From contig NC_085100.1 in assembly GCF_963422355.1 (NCBI RefSeq), positions 2,228,210-2,292,209 on the forward strand: DNA of 64,000 nucleotides, written 5' to 3'. Made by a program: the position numbers and the translations under genes. The DNA comes from Corticium candelabrum (lineage: Eukaryota; Porifera; Homoscleromorpha; Homosclerophorida; Plakinidae). The notes beneath the pieces were generated by a model that saw only the letters and a list, made by a program, of their open reading frames with translations, had not been told where the DNA came from and made no database searches. This document shows, piece by piece, positions 21,970-34,200 of the stretch; the first letter of the stretch is position 1, and the number at the start of each line of letters is the position of its first letter.

Positions 21970-24900
21970 GCGTGGCGTGGCGCGTTATCCCAGCAGTTGC
22001 GAGCAAGACTGGTTTCGGGGTTCATATCAAAATTTTGATCAAAACTCCTTATTAGATAGTACTGCCTTTACAATTAGCTACTACGCGCTAGTGATATTTG
22101 TTATACTTAAGTATGACAGGACATACAATTATAATAAATGTAATCTCAAATCAACTCTTGTTTACTTCTCTTGATCTGCACGATTTGGAAAATAGTCTAG
22201 AAAACTTTGGGGGGAATTTGGAATTTCCCTCAAAGAGATGTCAGGCTACGCCACTGACACAAATTTTCATGGCTGAATGCATAGTCATAGCCAAATTGAT
22301 ATGCTTACAGCTACTGCCAATAGTTTTACAGTGTAACACTCATACTTGTCTGAGAGATGGTTGCAAGTCTGCAATGCTGTATAGTGGTACAAATGTAGGA
22401 TCAGTGTAGGAGATATCCATCATATCGTCTCTGTGAAAATTGGAGTGAGACCAAGACCACGTGCCATTCAAACCAGAGCCACTAAATGTTTGCGTGATTC
22501 TCCCTTTAAACATCAAATGAGCAACAGAATTACTTCACAGCAAATAGAGTGCAGTCTGTAAAGAAGTGAACTTACATGTCTTTGCAAATGTCACGTTATC
22601 CTGTAGTGAATAAGTGATTCCATCTGATCCCAACAGATCATTATTCAAATCTCCGTCCATGTAGCCACACAGACCATCTGTTTTGCCTTTGAATGTGGCA
22701 ACTGGAGAGAAGAGAATATTGATGAATTGTCTTTTCATGCCAGGACTGTAGCGAACTTCAACAGACAAGTAGACATCATTATACCACTGGAAAGCAACGA
22801 GAGCTCGAATGGTGCCGCTGTCTTCTTCATTTGTTGATGAGAAATCATTATGATAAATAGTGACTTCCATATGCACTCTGCCATTAGTTAAACTCCGCTT
22901 ATCTTCTTTTAGTGGAGCCACGACAACACCATTAATTCTATAGAAAAGAAATTGATAGATATTATGTGTTAGAAACTTGTGTAAGATGGATGGCTGCTTC
23001 GTACCTCACAAAAGGGAGATCATTTGGAGAAGGATTGTGTGGAGTTGTAATTGTTACAATATTAGTTTCCACCTTGATTGCTACAGCTCCAATGAGTGAC
23101 ACTCGTTGATACTTGAAAAATCGTGTTGCAACTCCAAAGTCATTGTCACGACTTTTGCAATACCAAAACTCTCCGATATCAAAATAGTCGTAGCTGAAAC
23201 CTAAGATATGACATTTTACAAACGAGAGAGTGGAAGGAAGTTTGCTTCATACAGACCATCAAGAGTTTCCAAATGTGGATCTCCTGCTATTCTTCTCGGT
23301 CTTGCAATTTGACATCCTCTGCCAATCCATTGAGGCTCACACACACAGTATGGATGTCGATCGGCTTGATCCCTTTGTGGTATTGTACAGTTGCCATTGT
23401 CAGAGCAGTCTAAAATGAGAATGAAGCAATAATTATGATGAGTTGAGGACTTGCATTTGATAGAATAAGCTAACATGGCCAAGGGCTGCAGTCGGGAACA
23501 TCACAGAAAGGACCTCTCCATCCTTCAGCGCAAACGGGAGGTAGACCTCCTCGATCTTGTTTAGACTGACAGCTGCACACACAGTCTTGCCACACTGCTT
23601 CCATACCCTCAAGGCATGAGGGACACCTAAATTAATGTGAGAAAATACATTGTTTTGAAAAATTTGACAATAATTAACAATTTAAACACAAATATGGAAA
23701 GTGTTGAGAATTGTTACTTGTCATTGAGACAAATGCAACCACTTGGACCGCGAGTGGAGTGCTGGCAATTTCTACATTTGCAAGAACAGTCACATTGACC
23801 GTCTGGTCCAATGGTGCTTTTAGTTCCATCTCGACATGTACAACCACACTGCTGAAAAATATGCTCAATCGACCTTGTGTGCATAAATAAGAGACAACGA
23901 TGGTGATAGTATACCTTGCAATCGCCACTGTTTCCGTTGTCTCTAAGACTGAAGTCAGCACAGCGACATTTGCATTCTACTTTGTTTTGTTTCAAGTTAT
24001 ATTGCTCGACTGTACCCAGAGGACACGGGGAGGAACAATAAGAATTCAGACATTGAAGGCAACGTTTGATGCCATTCTTTTCTTCGCAGTTTGCACGGCC
24101 GGGACATTCACATGGACAATCTGTTTCCTGTTTCATGCACACACTTGACTTTACATCGATGAAATGACTTGATTGCAATGGTTGAAGTTGTTTTGTCATC
24201 TTAAAGTTTTGCAAAGAAAGTTCTATAGAACCAGCAACGTTGCTCACACCAGCCAGTGATTCCATTTCTAACTTCTGCAATGTTATCACAATATTTAGTC
24301 ACTAATCACATCACATTGCATTATCTGTTTGTGTCACCTTATCAAGAGGGCAGCCCGAAGAACACTCTTTTGCCGTCCATTTTCCATGTAAAGTCGTTTG
24401 GATGTTTATTGTGAGTGAAGAAGGAGACAATGTGTTGGTGACGTGCACACCCACTCTGTTCTCTATAAATGATGGTACTCTTGTGTTGACATGTTCAGGT
24501 AGTCGATAGGGAGATGGCCACGTGATTTGAAAGTTTGGGGAAACGTTCGTTTCGAGTGACGAGCTTCGTCCTTTTATTTTACTCTTTGATATGAACTTTT
24601 TCAAAGGCACTTCTTGATAAGATTTGACTTTAGCCTTACAGTTTTAAAATTAACAGAAAATTAGAGATGACGAGTCGCTTACCAACCATAGGTGCAACTT
24701 ACATCTCTAACGAACTCGCTGCCAACGTCATCGCGCCACAAGATTCCCGCTTTAAGACTTCCATTGGTCACGTACTCGTGAGCTATTTTGATGTCTGATG
24801 CATAGTCTAAAGACTTTGCATCATAGTTGAGACTATATGACAGTGATGCCTCAAACCCGAGTGTTCCCGGGATGCAAAGAGGTCCCACAGAGATACAGAA

Positions 24901-25221
24901 CGGTTTGCGTTGTCTAGGAACAGGTGCGGCCTTGATTCCCGCCGGGCCTTTGACACTTCCGTCTCTAGATACAATCAATGCAACATTGCTTTGTCTAAGA
25001 TTGAATAGAACATTTACCTTTTTACGTCAAGAGCTACTTTGGTTCTTGTAAATAGGTGAACATTCCCGTCAAACTGAAATCCAAACTTGGTAACAAATGG
25101 TGAAGTGTGGTTACTTCGGAACGTCATGGTAATATTGGGATCATATGACAATTTGATTTCTGTTGTTAGCGAAGCAGTTCCAAAGCCAACTGAAATCTGG
25201 AATGACATGTATGATATGCAG

Positions 25222-25292
<71 letters not shown>

Positions 25293-28200
25293 CATATATA
25301 TTACATATATATTACATATATATATAATTCTTTACCTGAGGATTGAGAATACGATCTAGACTGAATGTGGGCTCTAGGTTGCTTGATGAGATAGGGTCGC
25401 ATGCAGACAATGAGAGAGATCCTTTTTCGATTTTATCGTGTATTATTGGCGCATTATTTTCAATATCAGTCGTAACGACAATGGTCACATCTTCGCGTAA
25501 TTCCGTACCGTCATCATTGCTGTCTACAATTCCATCAGAATTCGTTGATCCACACAGAGGTTTGCCGATAGCGCTGGTCGGTTCCAATTCAATGTATGTG
25601 ATCTTGTCATCGAACGAGTTGTATTTGTCTTTAACGTAACCGGCGATGGAACCGCTGGGCCGACCTACCACTGCGTCACCGACTGCTATGTCGAGATTGC
25701 TGGGCAGTTGATTCTCGTAAACAAGTAGACCCAGTCGACCATCTCCTCCTACTCCTGTTATAGACGGTAACAAGTTAGAAGATGGACTACTCTTTGTTCT
25801 AATGAATGATTTGATTGAATCTGGTGCTGTGGTAGAGGAACAATCGGCCAGAATTGTATGGACGAACGTGTGACCTCCAGACGCTTCGATCGATTGCACT
25901 ATTTCAATAAAACCGAAACTTTGATTGCTCACAATAGCTTCTCCATTTACAAGGATTTCTGAAGATTTGGAAATGGCAATCACATACGTGTCGTTGAGCC
26001 AATCACCGACGCACTTATAAACTGGCTTACTGGACGGTATAACTAACGTTCTCGACGCTCCCGACAAATTCGGAAAGCTGGAGTTCATGATCCGTAGCAG
26101 TGCGTCAGAATCAGGAGTGTGTTCTATAGCAGCCTTGTGAATAACAGACTCCAGCTCGACGTTATCGCGAAAGTCAGCGTATTTGATAACGTTCTCTAGT
26201 GTGGCTGGTCTGCTTTTGATCAACTGGTACGATCCAATGCTGCCAACAGAAGATACTTTATCTAGAATTCCTCCACTCTGACTGCTAGCCATGATGTGAC
26301 CACTGAAGAGAGGTAAAGATGGTTTGGTAATAAAGAGTGACTCTTCTGACTTGAGGTGTCCCATCATACGATATATAACATGATCACTACCAAACACTTT
26401 GACGTCGTTAAAGAGATCGACAGAAGAACGTCGTGTAGTTTGATCAAAAGTAATATGACGTTTGCTTTTCTGAGGAGCAGACGGTTGAGAAAGAGGCAAG
26501 TGACTTGCTACTTTTGGCTCGTTTCCATCCAGTCCGTAGTCTGGAGTCACTCTACCGTATGGACATTGAGATTCGTTCCACGACGGACAAGATCCCTGCT
26601 CAAACAAATTTAAACTGATGACTACGTAAGTTTTAGTTACACATGTAGTCTCACCCTGCCGTTGTAACAAGCTTCAATATCGTGACAATGTTGACACGTT
26701 TCATTGCTGCTTGTTGCCACTTTCCAATTACACGGATCATTACATCCGATCTCCTACGTAGAGACATCAATAGCAGTTAACTATAAAAACATTTTCCGTT
26801 GCTCATCACTACACAATTTCTTACCTTAATTCGCTGCGAGCAGGAATGAGTTGTCTGTGGGGAATAACAAGCGTAGTAGAACCATGACGAGCAGATGTGT
26901 TTGTCAGGCCCAATTCCCAATCCCGGTAGGCATTGCTGCTTTTCATCACACCATCCACATCCTGCTTGTCTGCTGCATGCGTGACATGTTGTATATAATC
27001 CACAATATGTGGTGGTGCAGGCGCGACCCTGTTGGAAGTAACAGCACAAATACGCGAAGTGTGTGGCTTAGAGTAGTGAATACAAGACATAGTGTTCTCT
27101 GACCTTCCATCCAACTCTGCAACGGCACTGATTAGGTCCAACACACGTACCATATCTCGAGCATTCGTTAACTTGGGAGCAATCGAAATCGGAGCAATCG
27201 CTTCCTGCCCATCCTTTGTTGCATAAACAAGTTCGAGTATTGCTGTTGCATCGACCATGCTGACTACAACTGTTTGGACAGTCTCCTACACAAAGCAGAA
27301 CACGTACATAGTTAACTATTGAGTTTCTACCAACGAACTATCAAGTTACAAGTGCTATACCAGAAGGAATGATTATGCACAAAAACGGTAAATGGAGACT
27401 GCAACTTTTGGTTTCCACTCCACCATTTGTTGGAATGACACATTGGCCAGACCCTTGGTTATGAGACCAGACTTCTGTTGCAGTTGACCATGACGGTATT
27501 AGTGTAGCATACATTGTTGTTTTTAGTGCTGATGCTAGTTGTCCGCCTCGATTCTGTAAGCGGACAACAATAAACATTGAGGTAGTTTGACGATTAACTT
27601 CTGCTTGTATTGTATTATAGCTCTGATTGATAGACTTATGGTCACTTACCTGACAATAAGCACTTGCTGCAGACCAACTTCTTGCTCCTTTTACGTAGAG
27701 ATAACAGTTTTGTTTGAATTCTTTCCAACCAAAAGAACAAACTAAAGAATACACAGTTGAAACTATTATTTGTAAGTTAAGCCAGTGCAGGATGATAGAG
27801 ATATACCTGGTCGAACTAACCAAGGATTGGTGTCGTTAATGGGCGTGATATCTATATTTGCTCTGGAAGATTCATCGTGTTTGTCCAATACTTTCAGTTC
27901 TGCTTTGTTCAGGTTTGCTGTTCCCCACCAGTTGTTCCTGGCTTCATGATTTCCTTGGTATTGATCCGGTCCTGCTACCATTTCATATGTATTGGCAGGG
28001 TTGAAGAACACATTTCTACTATATGAAGCGGCAACGCCGTCTGCTAGTATGGTCCACCTCTCGTTTGGTTTCTGCCCCACATTGAAATAGAAGATGTTAC
28101 GTGAACAGTGCTGGTTGTTTACAGAATGTTGTGATGCAGTTTGCCAGCGTACGGTGTGACGAGCTGTGTTGTTGTAAAACGTATTTCTATTCACGTTAGC

Positions 28201-31200
28201 AGCGACGTTAGTGATAGATAATGTATCGTGCAAAATACCAGCAGAATTATGACTGATATCGTTATCAGTGATCGATGCTCGCGGTCCCGTCGTGCCACTA
28301 GCTGCAGACAACGACACGGCGGCACCTCCCACATTTGCCTCAATCTGATTGTTGCTTACAACAACAGACGAGCTCTCACTTTCTCTGTCTAACTTTAAGG
28401 TAATAGCTCCGACTGCATTACTCTCAATGACATTGTTTTGTATGAGAAGGTTGGATTTGTCTACTTGCATGTTCACACCGCTAGATCTTAGATGTGTCGT
28501 CGTCGTAGCCAACTGCCCGTTACGAGAAATAATATTTCTGCTCAATTCAAAAGTATGTACTGTCGACCCGTATCCATTGTCCCCCGAGCTTGTAGCCGCC
28601 ACGTCAATCCCGCCGACAGTGTTGTTTGACACAACAGAGTCACTGAGTGAGAAATCGTATCTTTCGTGGCTGCTCTTGCTTGTATTGAGTGCCAAGCCTG
28701 ATAATCCGTTATTCATCAGGAATGCACTTGCAATGTGATGTGAGCTCATCTGTTGAGTATTTACATCTGTAAAAGTTCAAATATTGTTTATATATTTAGC
28801 TTTTTGTCTATTGCATTACTCTGTTGCAATTGTATTTTGTAACACATCTTTCTTTATAACATGCAATCCAGACATTCAACGTGTTGTGTACTTTCGTAGG
28901 GTACACGTTGTGGCCGCTGTTAGCTTTATTGTAAACATAGTAGCTGTTGGACAGCTGCCTGTTACCAATAGTTATGTAAATTTTGAATAGCCAGAACTGG
29001 CCACATGCCGGGAAAAGTAATGTTCTGGTTGACGGGTACTGTATTATTATATATTTTGTACCAAGCTAATTATTTGACTTTTATTTATGTTGTAAATTAT
29101 TTGAGCGTTGTTTAGAAATTGTTTAGCTTAATTGAGAGGTTTGTCACTAACCTGTGGGATGCTGCTGTATGTAAGCAAGAAAGTAGTTGTCTTCTAACGT
29201 ATATCTTTCGTCGGTAAATTCTGCTCTTACGTTAACTGTAATGGTTTGAGATTGTGAAGTGTAGTGGAGAGGATAGTTGGGTTCTAATCGATTCTGCCGA
29301 AAAACGTTTTGTTGGTCGATGGTAACGTATGAGTCCCAGTCTTGAAACCGTATAGCCATGATGTGAACAGAGATGACGTGTTGAGAAGTGGCGTCAATTG
29401 TTGCAGAGCAAGATTGGATGGAGTAACCTCTCGAAATAGGCGTAGCTATGAATCTGAGGAAAAACGAGGAAGCAGCCGAGAGTTTGGACACTGAGCAGAT
29501 ATCAACTATTTGTTTATGTAAGACAGGAATATCCCACATCCTTTGTAAAACACTATCGACTCTTATCACCAGACCATGACCGACATTGTTGTTGCTTGTC
29601 AAGTGTGTAATAGAACTAGCAGCCGTATTGATCAGTTCGACTCCATTACCATCGCTCCCTTCCACCGTCAGTTGAGATATGTTGATATAGGGGGAATGAC
29701 TAACTTCTATTCCAGTCCACACGCTCTTATTGACGACGACGTTGAATAACTCAACGTTTGCACCAACATTTTGAACGGCAGCTATATGACCTGCGTTTGC
29801 TATTCCTGCATTACTAATAATCACATTTCTCATTGAAGATTTGCCGGACGTTTTAGCAGAGAATCGAACTCCAGTCCAATGATAAACGGAGTTGTGCGTT
29901 TTATAATGACCGTCGACGTTTTGGCTGGAACATGACGCCACTAATTGACCGTAGTGGCAGGTAGTTTTCTTTAAATCATAATTAATGCATTGTCTTAAAG
30001 TCTCTTCGTCTCCTCTACACAATACATGTTCTAGCCACGCTGCGTTAGTCGAAGTTTCTAGGGTTGGATCAACGTACGGCCATTGCCGATTAGCGTTAGA
30101 GTATCCTAATTCTCGGCATATCACTCGAGTGTTATAATGATTATGGTATTCCCGCCATCGCCAATCACTGTAATTATACACAGCGCAGACTGGACCCCAG
30201 TTGCCATTGTGAAATATTTCCACTCTTCCTCTCCATTGAGATGAACCGTCAACGAGTCTTAAACTGCCCTCTTCTAGCTGCAGGTCACTAATTGCAAAGC
30301 TATCGTCTCTCAGTAATATTGGAGAATTGTCGTTGCCATGAGCAATGAGCTGCCCTTCGACTAGAATTCCAGTATTGTGAGTGAATTTCAGTTCTACTCC
30401 TGATTCTATGGTTAGTGTATTACCAGGTAAGACGGTGATGTCTCCAATAACAACGTATGGGCTACCAGAAGCTGCTAATATTGTGTTGCTCGACACACGC
30501 CCTCGTACGATGCTATTAGGACGAGTGATAACCAGTGTTGCAGAAAAGAAAGGCGAAGCTGTAGGACCGTTTTTAGAAGTGAGAAAAGGAAAATATTGTG
30601 CAGAAGCTAAGCGAGAACAGTAACCAAAGTCATGAATGCGGTCAATAATGATGTTTTCGTCTGTCGTTCCCCAGTAATTGTTGGTCACATCGATGACTCT
30701 CTCTTGAGAGCTTTGAACTGGTATCTCGACTCCCAACTCAAACAGAGATCCCGGATTATCAAAATGATTATTTTTGATTAGAAAACGATCTGAAGTGGAC
30801 ACAATCACGACGGCAGAGCGACCATCTCGATGGTAAGTGTCACTTTCGGTTACGTAGTTGTCGATCATTGTGTTGTTGGTAAATACAAAGTCAGATTGGG
30901 TGAGGGTTTGTGGTTCTATTCGGACAACATGAGTTCCTCTATTGTGTGTGAAAAGATTGCCAGTTGATACCAACGAAGTCGTATAACCTTGCAACGTCAA
31001 ACATCCTCCTCTTCCAACTCGATGTCGTTCAAACGTGTTGGAGTAAATACTAAATATTCCATTCCAGTCTCCATTTCTTGAAAGGAATAAGTCTGTGCCG
31101 CTGTTATTTGAGAAGAAATTATTGGAAACGGTGAAATCCAGTTGCAGTCGTGCGTTAGAGTATCTATAGTAGTCATTTTGCAGATGAACTCCTTCTTCAT

Positions 31201-34200
31201 TAGACTCAAAGAAATTGTGCGAAATATCGCAACGGCACTGACGTCGTCTATTCCTGTATGTCCTATATAAAACTGCATTTTTTCTGGCCTGTGATATAAA
31301 ATTTTTAGACAACGTCGAGTGACAGCCGAAATTGTTAGAGTAGTAGTAATTCATGTACAGATATATTCCTGTGGAAACGTTGACAACTCGATTGTTAGTA
31401 ACAATTTGTTGTCCGTCTCCATACCTGTACTCCACTCCATTTCCTTTTGTATGAGCTATAGTACAGTTATCAACCATCACATCACCTTCATGACTGTAAA
31501 CATACACACCATCATTGAGAACGTTCATGATTGTGACGTTCTGTATTCGAGCATCATCATACGCATTCTCAAAGTACACACCATACTGAGAATTATGAAT
31601 AGAACTTGACTTGATGATAACAACAGGTTGTTGTCCAGTAGTAGGAATGACGTCAACAAACAAAGCAAATCCAGGAGCGCCCGTCTTCTGGCCTGTTGTC
31701 ACTTGTATGTAAATATTGTTGCTGGAAGACAAGACTGGCACGTTACTAGAACTCGTTCTGTATCCAGAATATGAAACAAGAAGAGAGCTCGCGGATTGAG
31801 CGCCATCTCGTATGTAAAGTCTATCATCGTCGTAAAGTCTCAGACTGACAAGACGAACAGAGAGTATAGTGTTAGGTGGACCTTGCATAACAACGGAGCA
31901 ACTAATTCCTGGTAAATGATCGTCTTGAGACATTCCAACGTAAGATCCTTCTTCTGGGTCTACAGATATAATAGTTTGTCCAGAGCAAATGGATTCATAG
32001 TCCACGTTGGCAGACAATAGAGACGAAAAGTCGTAGACGTGTATTCCTGCATCTGCTACATCATTGACTGTGACATACTTTACCATCAGACTACGACCAC
32101 GTGGTCTACGGATAACCAAGCCATCTCCAGCCGCACCTACAATGGTCACCCCGTTGATAACAGCTTCTTCGTGTAAGTGCGACACTTCCATAGCCGCCGA
32201 TGCCGAGTCTTTGATGGTTAATCCATTGGTTTGTGGAGGACGGAATATCGCTTGAACAGAAGGTACTGTCTTATCATATCTATTACCTGCTCTTATAATT
32301 TTCGTGTGGTTTAGAACGGATCGTGGCGTTTTCTGATTGAAAGGATAGTTGGAGACGGTGCTGGTTGGAGCAAAGCGGATACCTGCCCAATTGGTTTGAG
32401 CAAATTGAGACGATTGTCGATAACACGGAGAGTGATAGCAGTAGCATCGAACTTCTACAACCTGTAAACATTTCGAATGAGGAGCGTAGCTAGATGTGTT
32501 GAACGTGCAATTATTAAATGACGTTGCGTTTTCGGGACACCAGAAATCACGAACAATAGGATCTCCGAGGGCAGGAAACCACTCAGTCTGCCACCACCGG
32601 TGGTACCAATTATCATGTTTGTTCCAATAAGTAAGTTGTTGACATGTCAATAACGCAATGCTGTCCAATGACAAATAACCAATCGATCGTGAATTGAAAC
32701 AAAGTGGGTACCACAATCCGTTGAGTTGCAGCTCAATAGTGCCGTATACGAAATAGGAGTAGCTAACAGGTTCAGAGAAACGGACTAGTAATTGTGTATC
32801 AGAATTTGATTCGTTTTTGGCATCTTTTACTATGTGAGTAAATATAACGGGATTGTCAGGCGTTCCTTTACTCAAGATCCTTCCTTCTATCAATATTCCA
32901 ACATATGGCAAGATAGTCAGCACGGCACCCGCTTCTACAGTCAGTGTTGCGTTTGCTAGAACAGTCACATCACGTGTTACAGTGTAAGGTCCACCGGAAG
33001 CAGTTAATGTAAAATCAGTATCCAGTTGGCCTCCAACTTCTCTGTTGTAATTCAGAAATGGAGGATACGATCTCGGATGACTTGATGATGCAACATGAGA
33101 GATGGATGGAGACAGAAGAAACGGAAAATATTGAGCGACTAACAAGTGATTACAATCATCAAAATCAAATATTTTTTCTAGAATTTTTTCTTCATTTGTT
33201 GTTCCCCACCAGTTGAGTGTGACGTTGATTGTGTCTAGTGATGAGTATCCTTCCACTTGAACCGCCAGCTCTGTGTTTGCATTTTGATTGTCAAGTACAT
33301 TATTGTAGACGCTCATGTAGCCTATACCAGTAAGGACAATTACTGCATTTGGAGTAGACTTTGCATATCCGGTGGGGAGAGATGACAGAGAGTTATTTGT
33401 CAGTTCGTTTTCTCTGAATATTAACAAACTGTCAACATGTTGATGAGAAGAGTGAAATGATGCTCTTGCATACAACCTCACTACATATTCTCCACTGTTG
33501 TAGGTGAAGACGTTGTTTTCAACTATAACTGGCGCGTGTATTGAGCTGCTGTAATAATAATTGTCATTAATACCCATTACTCCCGAGCAGCATTTTCCAT
33601 TATTGTTCATAAAGTTGTTTCTAGCGATGATGGCATAGCCGTCACGATATCTGCATGTAAACAAGAGTGCTTGCAAATTTTGTTGGAACGTATTGTCTGT
33701 GATATCGATGTGAACCGAGTGTGAGTTGGAATCAGAGACATAAATATCAACATTAAGAGCAGTGTCTGTAGTTCCAGAGAACGTGCAATTAGAAACTTGA
33801 AGCTGAGAAGTTTGTTGTAGAGTCTGAGGCAAGTAGCTGGAGTAATAATAACGACTGTAGACATTTGCTCCTCGGTATGAGTTCTGGGTGAAAGTGCTGT
33901 TAGCGATAGAAACATTCGAGTAGCTATATAGGTTTGTATTTAGTCCTATGTAACAGTTGGTAACATATAATTCAGTTACCTCCAGCATGTGTAGGTCTGT
34001 ATTGATTCGAATGCCAGTTTGCCTTGAGCTTGTATGACATCGTACATTTGTTGATAAAATCATCACCTGATTGGCAGATCCACTCATTTCTATTGCCGTT
34101 CCTGTTACGCCGGTAATGACAGAGTTGATGATACGTCGGACGCCAGCACTTCCGAACAGTCGTATTCCACTCGACGTTCGAACGAGTCCAGTTATGTTAC

